A stretch of 64,000 bases of DNA from UBA6059 sp040222235 (GCA_040222235.1 JAVKDO010000147.1:1-64000), one strand, 5' to 3'. Positions 8,639 through 17,202 are shown, numbered from the stretch's first letter. Notes: generated from the sequence alone by a model not told the origin. Made by a program: numbers and translations.

Positions 8639-9659
8639 TCTTAGCACATCCTACATGGGATTGAAGTTGAAGAATCCCCTGGTCATAGGCGCATGTAATA
8701 TCGTCTCAGACCTCAATGACATAGTGAAACTAGAAGAGGCGGGTGCCGCAGCTGTAGTCTATAAATCACTCTTTGAAGAACAGATCCAACTTGAGGCACA
8801 TCAGATGGATCAGGAGATGGAAGCGTACGAGGGCTGGGATTCGGAGCATGATAGTATGTTTCCGACTGCAAATCATGCTGGTCCCAGGGCTCACTTGCTG
8901 AAACTCAAGAAGGCAAAGCAGACATTGTGCATTCCTGTCATTGGCAGCATCAACTGCGTAAACACTGATAAATGGGCTGAATTTGCGGTAGCAGTGGCCG
9001 ATACTGGAGTAGATGCATTGGAGCTCAACTTCTATGCTAATATTATAGATGCTGACAGGACGGGTGAGGATATTGTCAAGGAGCAGCTGGATACACTCCA
9101 GGCAGTGAAGGAGGTTGTCAAAATCCCGATTGCAGTGAAGCTTAGTCCATACTATACTAACACGCTTTCTGTGGTAACCCGAATGGGCAAAGCTGGGGCA
9201 GATGGTTTTGTGCTATTCAACAAACTTTTTCAGCCGGATATAGAAGTGGCTCGCGAAGAGCATCACTATCCGTACAATTTTAGCAATCCTAATGAAGGTC
9301 GCCTTGCACTTCGCTATGCGGGACTACTCTATGATCAAATCGGCGCTTCCATCATTAGCAGTTCGGGTGTATTCACCGGTAGTGATATCGCAAAAATGAC
9401 CTTGGCAGGAGCTGATGCAGTGCAGGTGGTAAGCGCGATCTATAAGAAAGGCATGTCTCACATCGAGCATATGCTACAGGAGTTGACTAGCTGGATGATC
9501 ACAAAGGAGTATCAAACCCTAAATGACTTCAGAGGTAAGCTGTCCAGGGCAAAGATGGGCGATCCTTTTGCTTACAAGAGAGCCCAGTATGTGGATATAC
9601 TGATGAAATCAGAAATATTTATGAAATACCATCCCAAGGATGGTGAAGAACTACACTAA
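8631..9659 (+). CDS. Dihydroorotate dehydrogenase-like flavoprotein paired with NifJ
   Basis: This TIM-barrel protein of 342 residues resembles the dihydroorotate/dihydropyrimidine dehydrogenase superfamily. Visible features are the N-terminal MGLKLKNPLVIGA, the strand IAVKLSPYYTN with the FMN-contacting Lys, FNKLFQPD, and the C-terminal phosphate-binding segments SSSGVFTGSD and GADAVQVVSAIYKKG. The loop that normally holds the catalytic Cys or Ser reads ELNFYANIID, without the usual NxSxPN motif, so it is unlikely to be a true pyrimidine enzyme. Proteins of this subgroup are commonly encoded next to nifJ. The ATG at 8631 overlaps the nifJ stop by 8 nt and starts at the conserved domain; an in-frame ATG at 8589 would add 14 basic residues inside nifJ and is less likely. 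The substrate is unknown. Confidence 0.85.
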   Translation: MIDLSTSYMGLKLKNPLVIGACNIVSDLNDIVKLEEAGAAAVVYKSLFEEQIQLEAHQMDQEMEAYEGWDSEHDSMFPTANHAGPRAHLLKLKKAKQTLCIPVIGSINCVNTDKWAEFAVAVADTGVDALELNFYANIIDADRTGEDIVKEQLDTLQAVKEVVKIPIAVKLSPYYTNTLSVVTRMGKAGADGFVLFNKLFQPDIEVAREEHHYPYNFSNPNEGRLALRYAGLLYDQIGASIISSSGVFTGSDIAKMTLAGADAVQVVSAIYKKGMSHIEHMLQELTSWMITKEYQTLNDFRGKLSRAKMGDPFAYKRAQYVDILMKSEIFMKYHPKDGEELH

Positions 9660-9782
9660 GATAAAATATAGGATATGTTGAAATTCATAAAATGCAAGGG
9701 CTACCACAAATAGGCCTAACGTCAAAAATCGAGTTGACAGCATTCTTAGTACTTAACACTAACAGTCTAAATACTAAATAAT

Positions 9783-10295
9783 ATGGCAAAAGTTGGAATT
9801 TTTTATGGCTCTACAGAGGGCAATACTGAGCGCGTTTGTGGTCAGATACAAGAAGCCTTCGGTGGTGAAGATGTAGCAGAGCTACACAATGTACAGTCAG
9901 CGACCGCTGATGATATGGAAGGTTATGACAACCTGATCTTGGCTTGCCCCACTTGGGAAATAGGTGAGTTGCAGGAAGATTGGGATGCATTCATTGATGA
10001 GCTGGATGATGCAGATATGACAGATAAGAATGTCACCTATCTCGCACTTGGCGATGCTGATGGCTACCCTGACACCTTCTTAGATGCACCGGGCATCATC
10101 CATGAGCGCATTGTTGACTCTGGTGCCAATTTCGTAGGGGCATGGCCCACGGATGGCTATGATTTCGAGGAGTCCAAAGGTATAGTTGATGGCAAGTTCC
10201 TCGGACTTGGTATCGATGAGGATAATCATCCCGAGCTTACCCAAGACCGTGTAGACAAGTGGGTAGCTCAATTAAAAACTGAAATGTCGCTATAG
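9783..10295 (+). CDS. fldA: Flavodoxin, long-chain type
   Basis: FMN-containing one-electron carrier of 170 residues. The phosphate-binding loop FYGSTEGNTERV sits at residues 7-18, the first isoalloxazine loop is CPTWEIGELQEDW with the stacking Trp, and the second is ALGDADGYPDTF with the stacking Tyr. The inserted segment after the second loop marks it as long-chain. It is placed between the NifJ module and the Rnf genes, so it is the obvious soluble electron acceptor of this ferredoxin-domain-less NifJ and a possible donor to RnfB/RnfC. A 123-nt gap without a clear terminator separates it from the gene before, and its stop is 8 nt from the next start. Confidence 0.93.
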   Translation: MAKVGIFYGSTEGNTERVCGQIQEAFGGEDVAELHNVQSATADDMEGYDNLILACPTWEIGELQEDWDAFIDELDDADMTDKNVTYLALGDADGYPDTFLDAPGIIHERIVDSGANFVGAWPTDGYDFEESKGIVDGKFLGLGIDEDNHPELTQDRVDKWVAQLKTEMSL

Positions 10296-10303
10296 GATAA
10301 CCG

Positions 10304-11359
10304 ATGGCCAGAATCCGTCTCAAAAAGCCCACTTACCCCATCTCTAAGGAGCTGCGCTTATACCTTAAGCGCGGCAACCGTGAGATGAAGGTGCCCATCA
10401 CTTATCAAGATTTGATGCGCTACCGAAGTGCGATTACGCTAGTTGATCGCACTGGTAAGGATACCCTCTGGGAGACGTTGATCTATGATGAAGTAGATCG
10501 CAACTACATAGATGATTGCCTTCGTGAGGTGTACGCACTTCTCAAGGTTGGAGGAGATGTGTCGGTCATCAAACACCTATTCATAGACCGGGTCGACCTG
10601 TGTATGTTTGGCAACACCCGACCCATTCGGGTACGTATAGTCAACAAAATCAATGACCTGTTTGACTACTTCTATATTAAACAGGCAGACGCTTCTCGGA
10701 TCTATGGTATGGAGTTAGAGCATATGCTCTCTCCAAACAAGATCAACTATCTGGTCAAGGGAAATACACTGATTGAGGAGCACATTCAGGGAATTCCTGG
10801 TGACGTTTTCAACAAAGATTACCTTACAAGAAATGACTTCAACGCCGTTCGACTGGCCAAGGAGTTTGTCAAGTTCAACGAGCGCTGTTTAGTACAGCTA
10901 CTGGGAGATATGCGAGACGACAACTTCATCGTGGAAGTAATTCCTGACTTTGATGAAGTCTATTTTAGGTTACGATCTATTGATTTTGATCAGGAGTGCT
11001 TCGAGGGGAGTCGTAGAATTTACATGCCGCAGTACTTTAAGGAGAATAATCCTATCGTGCAATTAGGAATGAAGGCCATGTCACCAACCCTCGAATTGCA
11101 ATATCAGAAGGAAGAGCGTATACGTATGACCAATCGCGTTATAGATACCCAGTATGATTTACAGCAGATGTTCAAGGCCATGCAAGGTGATGTGCTTTCC
11201 ACTGAGGAAAATACCTTTCAGTTGAAAGAGGAGCTTGCAGATCTCTACGAGGATGAGGCCTTTTTGTCCTGTAAGTCTTCTGGTGATATCGTAAAGACGA
11301 GTCTTGAGATGCTTTTCAAGTATCCTGTGAGAACCCAAAAGCGACTTATAGCGACATAG
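10304..11359 (+). CDS. Unrecognised protein with protein-kinase-like fold signatures
   Basis: I do not recognise the family of this 351-residue soluble protein. The order of motifs looks like a divergent protein or small-molecule kinase. FYIKQADASR has a Lys (K126) placed like the beta-3 lysine, MELEHML (E137/E139) is placed like the helix-C Glu, and VKGNTLIEEHIQGIPGD resembles a hinge. LGDMRDDNFIV (D202, N207) resembles the catalytic loop, and RSIDFDQE (D227) the metal-binding DFG position. The N-terminal 60 residues are basic and the C-terminal 80 are helical. It lies 8 nt after the flavodoxin gene and 3 nt before rseC, so it is co-transcribed with the NifJ-Rnf genes and may regulate or modify them. 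The function is unassigned and the kinase reading is an inference from spacing and motifs. Confidence 0.7.
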   Translation: MARIRLKKPTYPISKELRLYLKRGNREMKVPITYQDLMRYRSAITLVDRTGKDTLWETLIYDEVDRNYIDDCLREVYALLKVGGDVSVIKHLFIDRVDLCMFGNTRPIRVRIVNKINDLFDYFYIKQADASRIYGMELEHMLSPNKINYLVKGNTLIEEHIQGIPGDVFNKDYLTRNDFNAVRLAKEFVKFNERCLVQLLGDMRDDNFIVEVIPDFDEVYFRLRSIDFDQECFEGSRRIYMPQYFKENNPIVQLGMKAMSPTLELQYQKEERIRMTNRVIDTQYDLQQMFKAMQGDVLSTEENTFQLKEELADLYEDEAFLSCKSSGDIVKTSLEMLFKYPVRTQKRLIAT

Positions 11360-11362
11360 CAC

Positions 11363-11794
11363 ATGGCACAGTATAATGTATCAGATATCATCCATTCAGG
11401 TTTCGTGAGCGAAGTGGCCAACGGACGGGTGAAAGTAAGTCTATTCCGACCTGAAGCTTGTGGTGGATGCCAGATGAAAGACTACTGCGGTGGCGATAAT
11501 GATGAGCGACAGGAGTTTGAAGTGGCTGCCAACGGCTACCAGGTAGGAGATGAAGTTCAATTGCTCATGAGCACAAGTACTGGCTTGCGAGCAGTGTTAG
11601 TGGCTTATCTGGTGCCATTTGCTGTACTCCTGCTATCATTGATCGCAGGTCTGGAAATGGGCTTAACAGAAGCGGAAGCTGCACTTGTGAGTTTGTCTAC
11701 GACCGGTCTTTATTACATTCTTCTCAAGATGATGTCTGGCAGTATCAAGAACCACTTTTCTATCAACATCCAAAAACTCCAGACTCATGAATGA
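11363..11794 (+). CDS. rseC: SoxR-reducing system / RseC-MucC family membrane protein
   Basis: The 143-residue protein has an N-terminal cytoplasmic domain with the family Cys cluster (CGGCQMKDYCGG, four Cys) and two transmembrane helices, about residues 75-97 and 100-120. RseC is part of the Rsx/Rnf reducing system for SoxR in Enterobacteria and is often found with rnf operons. Here it directly precedes rnfB with an 8-nt overlap, so translation is probably coupled. The Cys cluster probably binds a metal or Fe-S centre or works as a redox switch. The lack of a soxR gene in the window means the SoxR role should not be assumed. Confidence 0.85.
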   Translation: MAQYNVSDIIHSGFVSEVANGRVKVSLFRPEACGGCQMKDYCGGDNDERQEFEVAANGYQVGDEVQLLMSTSTGLRAVLVAYLVPFAVLLLSLIAGLEMGLTEAEAALVSLSTTGLYYILLKMMSGSIKNHFSINIQKLQTHE

Positions 11795-12707
11795 AACTGT
11801 GATCAGCACCATACTCATTCTTACTGGCCTGGGGGTATTGGCCGCTATTATCCTCTACTTGGTATCCAAGCGATTCTATGTCAAAGAGGATCCAAGAATT
11901 GCCATGGTGGAGGAAGTTCTACCTGCCACCAATTGTGGTGGATGCGGCGAGCCTGGCTGTCATGCTTTTGCTGAGAAGCTCGTGGGGGCGACCGACCTAT
12001 CGGAATTACATTGCCCGGTAGGTGGAAATGAGGTAATGAAGCAAGTAGCGGATATACTAGGTCTGAAAGCCGTAGAGAAGGATCCCTACATTGCGGTTGT
12101 GAGATGCTCAGGTTCGTTTGAGCATCGTAAGAAAACTAGTGTCTATGACGGCTCTGCAAGTTGTACGATTGCTGCGGAATTGTATAGCGGAGATACAGGC
12201 TGTGCATACGGATGTTTAGGGCTAGGTGAGTGTGAGGATGTCTGTGATTTTGATGCCATCCATATTAATCCGATTACGGGTCTTCCGGTAGTGAATGAGG
12301 ACAAGTGCACAGCGTGCAATGCCTGTATCACGGCCTGTCCTAAGGACATCATCGAGCTTTGGCCGGTAGGCCGTAAGAGCCAACGCATCTATGTCGCATG
12401 TATCAATGAAGACAAGGGAGGAACGGCACGCAAATCCTGCGCTGTGGCGTGCTCAGGCTGTTCAAAATGCATGGAAGAGTGCGGCTATGACGCCATCTCC
12501 ATCACCAACAATCTAGCCACCATCGATTTTGATAAATGTAAGCTGTGTGCTAAGTGTGTGGGTGTATGTGATGCACAGAGTATCATCGCGGATAACATAC
12601 CTGTAGCTCGACTTGAGAAACTAGAGGCCAAGCGTCAAAAGGAAGCTCAGAAGAAAAAAATGGAGGCACAGAAGGCAAAGGAGGAAGCTAAAGCAAACAA
12701 GGCATGA
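11787..12707 (+). CDS. rnfB: Electron transport complex subunit RnfB
   Basis: RnfB is the Fe-S entry subunit of the ion-translocating Rnf complex that moves electrons between ferredoxin and NAD. One N-terminal helix (residues 5-26) anchors it. The Fe-S domain follows with CGGCGEPGCHAFAEKL, then four further cysteine groups: CAYGCLGLGECEDVC, the ferredoxin motif CTACNACITACP, SCSKCMEEC-like spacing, and CKLCAKCVGVC. The C-terminal 30 residues are a charged Lys/Glu/Ala helix. The length of 306 residues is usual for clostridial-type or Bacteroides-type RnfB. The gene overlaps rseC by 8 nt and rnfC by 4 nt. Confidence 0.95.
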   Translation: MNETVISTILILTGLGVLAAIILYLVSKRFYVKEDPRIAMVEEVLPATNCGGCGEPGCHAFAEKLVGATDLSELHCPVGGNEVMKQVADILGLKAVEKDPYIAVVRCSGSFEHRKKTSVYDGSASCTIAAELYSGDTGCAYGCLGLGECEDVCDFDAIHINPITGLPVVNEDKCTACNACITACPKDIIELWPVGRKSQRIYVACINEDKGGTARKSCAVACSGCSKCMEECGYDAISITNNLATIDFDKCKLCAKCVGVCDAQSIIADNIPVARLEKLEAKRQKEAQKKKMEAQKAKEEAKANKA

Positions 12708-14047
12708 GTATCAATCTGGTAAACGCACTCAAAACCTTTCATCAAGGTGGTATTCACCCCGATGATGCGAAGCTTTCGGCCAATGCCGAAATAGTACCAC
12801 TTCCGCTCCCAAAGATTGTCACTATACCTGTCTCACAGCATATTGGTAAGCCTGCTCGGATACTTGTAGAGCGGGGTGATATGGTAAAGGTGGGTCAGAT
12901 CATAGCCACGCACGAGGGCTTTGTCTCTGCCAATATCCACAGCTCTGTATGTGGTAAGGTGGGCATCATCGATGAAATGATGGATAGCACTGGGTTCAAG
13001 CATACTGCGATCACAATCCGCGTGAAAGGGGATGATTGGGCTGAAGAGGTCGATCTTAGTGAAGAGATCAACCGGACAATATGCGCTTCTCCAGAAGAGA
13101 TCGTAGAGCAGATCATGGGGGCAGGAGTAGTAGGTATGGGAGGCGCGGCTTTCCCGAGTCATGTCAAACTGAGCGTACCCGAAGGTAAAACTGTAGACCA
13201 CCTCCTCATCAACGGTGTAGAATGCGAGCCTTTCTTGACCGCCGACCATCGGCTGATGCTTGAGAAGCCTGAAGAGATATTGGTGGGAACGCAGGTGTTG
13301 ATGAAAGCACTAGGAGTCTCTAAAGCTATTATTTGTATTGAGGACAATAAGCATGATGCCATCGAACTGATAAAATCCTTGCTCAAGGAATATGAGGGGA
13401 TCAGTGTCCAAGGTCTACAAGTAAAATACCCTCAAGGTGGTGAGAAGCAACTGATTGAGGCGATTCTCGATAGAGAAGTGCCTTCTGGCGGACTGCCTAT
13501 CGATGTAGGTGTGATCGTGCACAATGTCGGGACGACCTATGCGGTCTATCAGGCAGTGCAAAAAAACAAACCGCTGATAGAGCGAGTAGTCACTGTCACC
13601 GGTAGGTCGCTGGAGACACCCTCCAATTTTCTGGTAAGGATAGGCACGCCTGTCATCAATCTCATTGCTGAAGCTGGCGGTCTGCCAGAGCAGGCGGGTA
13701 AAGTGATCAGTGGAGGGCCTATGATGGGCAAAGCGCTGGCTGATCTCAATGTGCCGATTGCTAAAGCTACCTCTGGTATCCTCATCATTGATGAGGAGGA
13801 GGCCAAGCGGCAGGAGGAGTACAACTGCCTACACTGTGGCAAGTGCGTGGAGGTTTGTCCGATAGGGCTGGAGCCATACTATTTGATGCTCCTAGCCAAA
13901 AATCATAGAGCAGGTCAAACAAGTAAGGAACATATCCTCGATTGTATGGAATGTGGATCGTGCTCTTGGGTTTGTCCATCCAATCGCCCCATCCTCGACT
14001 ATATCAGATTGGGCAAAAAAGAAGTCAAAAAGATCAAGACATCATGA
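12704..14047 (+). CDS. rnfC: Electron transport complex subunit RnfC
   Basis: RnfC is the peripheral NADH- and FMN-binding subunit of Rnf, 447 residues. It starts with the family segment FHQGGIHPDDAKLSA, then a barrel-sandwich hybrid domain. The nucleotide/FMN region is GMGGAAFPSHVKL and LLINGVECEPFLTADHRLM, followed by an SLBB-like segment and two [4Fe-4S] motifs, CLHCGKCVEVCP and CMECGSCSWVCP. It overlaps rnfB and rnfD by 4 nt each (ATGA), so the subunits are translationally coupled. Confidence 0.95.
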   Translation: MSINLVNALKTFHQGGIHPDDAKLSANAEIVPLPLPKIVTIPVSQHIGKPARILVERGDMVKVGQIIATHEGFVSANIHSSVCGKVGIIDEMMDSTGFKHTAITIRVKGDDWAEEVDLSEEINRTICASPEEIVEQIMGAGVVGMGGAAFPSHVKLSVPEGKTVDHLLINGVECEPFLTADHRLMLEKPEEILVGTQVLMKALGVSKAIICIEDNKHDAIELIKSLLKEYEGISVQGLQVKYPQGGEKQLIEAILDREVPSGGLPIDVGVIVHNVGTTYAVYQAVQKNKPLIERVVTVTGRSLETPSNFLVRIGTPVINLIAEAGGLPEQAGKVISGGPMMGKALADLNVPIAKATSGILIIDEEEAKRQEEYNCLHCGKCVEVCPIGLEPYYLMLLAKNHRAGQTSKEHILDCMECGSCSWVCPSNRPILDYIRLGKKEVKKIKTS

Positions 14048-15075
14048 GCCAAAGTGGATTGCTAACCGTATCACCTTCACCGCACGTTCATACCGCGCTG
14101 ACCGTGAAGCAGATCATGTGGCGCGTGGTGATCGCCATGGTGCCCGCGCTGCTGATGTCCGTATACAACTTTGGGGTTTCAGCACTCATTATCACTATGA
14201 TGGCCATACTGTTTTGTGCCATCACAGAGTACGCTATTGTGAAATATCTGCTTCACCAGGAAGTGACGCTTTTTGATGGTTCGGCGGTGATTACAGGCAT
14301 GTTGCTGGCCTTCAATGTACCCACTAATCTGCCTATTTACATCTTACTGATTGGTGCGATTGTGGCCGTGGGTATTGGTAAACTCAGCTTTGGTGGCCTG
14401 GGCAACAACCCATTCAATCCTGCGCTGGTGGGTCGTGTATTTCTGCTGATATCATTTCCGGTCGAGATGACGACATGGCCTGTACCCGGTGGCCTCCTAT
14501 CGGGAATAGATGCGGTGACGGGTGCGACTCCTTTGGGTCTACTCAAGGATGGTCTGAGGTCAGGGATGGCCGTACCCGAATTGATGTCTGATATACCGAG
14601 CCATCTGTCGATGTTTATTGGTACACAGGCTGGTTCACTAGGTGAGATGAGTGGGCTAGCGATGCTGATAGGTCTGATATTTATGCTGCAGCAAAAAGTG
14701 CTGACTTGGCATGTGCCAATTACAGTTATCGTATCAGTCATATTCTTTAGTGGACTGTTTTGGCTGGTAGATCCGTCGCAGTATGCCGATCCATTGTTCC
14801 ATGTGTTATCTGGAGGTGTAATGTTAGGCGCCATATTCATGGCTACAGACTATGTGACTTCACCAGTCTCTCATCGAGGTATGGTCATTTTTGGTGTAGG
14901 CATAGGTTTCTTTACCGTACTGATCAGACTCTTTGGTAGCTATCCAGAGGGTATCTCCTTTGCGATACTCATCATGAATGCCTTTGTGCCCTTGATTAAT
15001 AAATACGCGAAGCAGCACCGCTACGGTACTGGTACCAAGGCGACTTTTGAATCAACACCTGAACTAGTACATTGA
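14044..15075 (+). CDS. rnfD: Electron transport complex subunit RnfD
   Basis: RnfD is an integral membrane subunit with covalently bound FMN, here 343 residues with about nine or ten transmembrane helices. The flavinylation motif is in the segment DAVTGATPLG, where the Thr of GAT is the expected FMN-phosphothreonine site. FGGLGNNPFNPALVGR is the other family hallmark. The ATG at 14044 overlaps the rnfC stop (ATGA) and precedes the normal N-terminus MSQSGLLTVSPSPHVHT. The reading frame is open further upstream, to an ATG at 13942 inside rnfC, but that extension has no family support. Confidence 0.95.
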   Translation: MSQSGLLTVSPSPHVHTALTVKQIMWRVVIAMVPALLMSVYNFGVSALIITMMAILFCAITEYAIVKYLLHQEVTLFDGSAVITGMLLAFNVPTNLPIYILLIGAIVAVGIGKLSFGGLGNNPFNPALVGRVFLLISFPVEMTTWPVPGGLLSGIDAVTGATPLGLLKDGLRSGMAVPELMSDIPSHLSMFIGTQAGSLGEMSGLAMLIGLIFMLQQKVLTWHVPITVIVSVIFFSGLFWLVDPSQYADPLFHVLSGGVMLGAIFMATDYVTSPVSHRGMVIFGVGIGFFTVLIRLFGSYPEGISFAILIMNAFVPLINKYAKQHRYGTGTKATFESTPELVH

Positions 15076-15704
15076 CCATGGCAGCTCCAAAATCAAGTTT
15101 CTTAAATCTCATTCTGGCACTCGGCAGTGTCACGCTGCTTTCCGCATTCTCACTTGGGTACGTGTATGAGTGGACCTTAGAGCCCATCGCTACCGCAAAA
15201 AGGGAGAAACAGCTCCGTGCTATCAATGCAGTGGTAGAGTTTGACAATGACCCGCTTGCCGAGAGTTTTGAGGTAGTTAAAGGACAGCATCAATACCGTC
15301 ATCGTAAGAGAAAGGGGCAAGCCCAAGCCGAGGAATCCGATCCAGATGCGCTGGTCTTTTACCCAGCTAAGAAGCAAGATACGCTGACAAGCTATGCTAT
15401 AAAAAGCTACAGTGATCAGGGTTACAGCGGCCGCATCGAGATCATGGTAGGCTTTGAGATGGATGGTAGGATCAGGGAAGTACAGGTGCTGAGTCACCGG
15501 GAGACACCTGGTCTAGGTTCCAAAATCACGAACGCGGACTTTTTGAGCCAATTTGTGGGACAGTACCCTGAACTCTTTGATCTACGAGTCACAAAAGATG
15601 GAGGTGAAGTTGACGGGATCTCAGGAGCTACTATTTCATCGCGTGCAGTAGGAGAGGCCATAAAAACAGCTTATGACAACTTTAAAGGAATCGATAATGA
15701 GTAA
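15072..15704 (+). CDS. rnfG: Electron transport complex subunit RnfG
   Basis: RnfG is a single-pass membrane protein with a periplasmic domain carrying covalent FMN. It has 210 residues, with one helix at about residues 12-32. The flavinylation motif is DGISGATISSRAV near residue 180, whose Thr receives FMN. A charged insertion rich in Arg, Lys and Gln (about residues 73-90) is longer than in many homologues. ApbE, the enzyme that attaches FMN, is not in this window. The start ATG overlaps the rnfD stop (ATGA); a second in-frame ATG follows two codons later. Confidence 0.93.
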   Translation: MTMAAPKSSFLNLILALGSVTLLSAFSLGYVYEWTLEPIATAKREKQLRAINAVVEFDNDPLAESFEVVKGQHQYRHRKRKGQAQAEESDPDALVFYPAKKQDTLTSYAIKSYSDQGYSGRIEIMVGFEMDGRIREVQVLSHRETPGLGSKITNADFLSQFVGQYPELFDLRVTKDGGEVDGISGATISSRAVGEAIKTAYDNFKGIDNE

Positions 15705-16311
15705 GCCATCCGTGATCGAGCAGCTCACCAAAGGTATTCGTAAGGAGAATCCGGTGTTTGTGTTATTGCTTGGACTATGTCCAGTGCTGGGTGTGACTAG
15801 TACAGCGATCAACGGACTAGGCATGGGCTTGGCGACCACTTTTGTCCTCATCATGTCCAATGTGGTCATTTCTCTTATCAAAGGGCTAATTCCAGCGAAG
15901 GTGCGCATCCCGAGTTTTATAGTCGTGATTGCCTCCTTTGTCACCGTGGTGGATCTGCTCATGGCAGGATATCTACCCTCTCTGCATGAGCAATTGGGAC
16001 TCTTTATACCACTCATCGTAGTGAATTGCATCGTACTGGGCAGGGCAGAGGCCTTTGCCAGTCGCAATCAGTTGCTACCATCCTTGATAGACGGGGTAAG
16101 TATGGGCGTGGGGTTCACCTATGCCCTGGTCTTACTAGGAGGTATCCGTGAGTTGCTAGGGAGCTACTCCATCTTTGGTCTAAAAATTATACCGGGTGAT
16201 GGGTTGCTGGTGTTTGTGCTTGCACCAGGTGCATTTCTGGCTCTCGGGTTCATCATTGCCTTCTTCGAATGGAGAAAATCCACCGCTTCACACGTCAAAA
16301 ACCCCGCTTGA
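15697..16311 (+). CDS. rnfE: Electron transport complex subunit RnfE (RsxE)
   Basis: RnfE is a 204-residue membrane subunit with about six helices, homologous to NqrD. The conserved Cys motifs LGLCPVLGV and VNCIVLGR, in inverted half-helices, provide two of the ligands of the intramembrane Fe-S centre shared with RnfA. GVGFTYALVLLGGIRELLG is a family signature. The ATG at 15697 overlaps the rnfG stop by 8 nt and gives the normal N-terminus MSKPSVIEQLTKGIRKENPV. An earlier in-frame ATG at 15673 lies within rnfG. Confidence 0.93.
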   Translation: MSKPSVIEQLTKGIRKENPVFVLLLGLCPVLGVTSTAINGLGMGLATTFVLIMSNVVISLIKGLIPAKVRIPSFIVVIASFVTVVDLLMAGYLPSLHEQLGLFIPLIVVNCIVLGRAEAFASRNQLLPSLIDGVSMGVGFTYALVLLGGIRELLGSYSIFGLKIIPGDGLLVFVLAPGAFLALGFIIAFFEWRKSTASHVKNPA

Positions 16312-16312
16312 T

Positions 16313-16888
16313 ATGGAATACTTCGTGATCATTTTTGGGGCCATCTTCATCAACAACATTGTGTTGTCGAGGTTCCTTGGTATTTGCCCATTTCTAGGCG
16401 TATCCAAGAGTACTACTACCGCAATTGGTATGGGAGGAGCTGTCCTCTTTGTAATGACGATAGCAACTATAGTCACTTACCTCATTTTCCAATTTCTACT
16501 CATTCCATTTGGCATCACCTACTTGCAGACTGTAGCTTATATCTTGGTCATTGCCTTTTTAGTACAGGTAGTGGAGATCGTCTTGAAGAAGATCAGCCCT
16601 GAGCTATATCGGGCGCTGGGTGTATTTCTACCCTTGATTACCACCAACTGCGCTATCCTGGGCGTAGCGATCCTAGTGATTCAGCAGGACTTCAACCTTC
16701 TCGAAAGTGTAGTGTTTGCTGTCGCCAATGCTATCGGTTTCACCTTAGCTATTGTACTCTTCTCGAGTATCCGTGAGCAGCTCGACCTAGCGGAAATTCC
16801 TCCTGCAATGAAAGGAGTACCTGCCGCCCTTGTCGTTGCGGGGATACTCTCCATGGCATTCATGGGGTTTTCGGGGATGAATTTTTAA
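16313..16888 (+). CDS. rnfA: Electron transport complex subunit RnfA (RsxA)
   Basis: RnfA is a 191-residue, six-helix membrane protein homologous to NqrE. It contributes the other two Cys ligands of the intramembrane Fe-S centre, in LGICPFLGV and TNCAILGV. The N-terminus MEYFVIIFGAIFINNIVLSR is typical. The ATG at 16313 follows the rnfE stop by one nucleotide; the reading frame is open further upstream within rnfE but no homologue begins there. It closes the operon, which has the full B-C-D-G-E-A set needed for a working Rnf pump. Confidence 0.94.
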   Translation: MEYFVIIFGAIFINNIVLSRFLGICPFLGVSKSTTTAIGMGGAVLFVMTIATIVTYLIFQFLLIPFGITYLQTVAYILVIAFLVQVVEIVLKKISPELYRALGVFLPLITTNCAILGVAILVIQQDFNLLESVVFAVANAIGFTLAIVLFSSIREQLDLAEIPPAMKGVPAALVVAGILSMAFMGFSGMNF

Positions 16889-16920
16889 ACTTTCGAAGTT
16901 TTGTGCTTTCTTCGGCTGAG

Positions 16921-17202
16921 ATGAAAACCTATATGATAATCGAAAGATTCCACGATAATAAACTAAAAGAGCTCTACGTTCGGTTTGAACAACAAGGAAG
17001 AATGCTGCCAGAGGGTGTTAACTTCTTGGATAGCTGGATTGATGAGAAGCTTGGGTTTTGCTACCAACTGATGGAAGCGAAACATCGAGACCTACTCTTG
17101 GAATGGATATCTCATTGGGATGATCTCGCTGACTTTGATATCAAAGGCCCTTTGATTAGCTCAGGTGAAGCTAAGAAGCGTGTTTTAGGAACAAAAAAAT
17201 AG
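16921..17202 (+). CDS. DUF3303 family small protein
   Basis: This small soluble protein of 93 residues begins MKTYMIIERFHDNK. The pattern of a short first beta strand, then GRMLPEGVNFLDSWIDEK and a C-terminal ISHWDDLADFDIKG helix-strand, matches the DUF3303 family, a ferredoxin-like dimeric alpha/beta barrel fold of unknown role. An earlier start codon at 16903 would add six residues. It lies 32 nt after rnfA on the same strand and could be the last gene of that operon, though DUF3303 proteins have no known link to Rnf. Confidence 0.75.
   Translation: MKTYMIIERFHDNKLKELYVRFEQQGRMLPEGVNFLDSWIDEKLGFCYQLMEAKHRDLLLEWISHWDDLADFDIKGPLISSGEAKKRVLGTKK

Noticed and set aside
13942..14043. Upstream extension of rnfD
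   Set aside because: It lies inside rnfC, and the family N-terminus begins at 14044, in an ATGA overlap.
14337..14840. 167-codon minus-strand ORF inside rnfD
   Set aside because: It is an antisense shadow of a membrane-protein gene and has no motifs.
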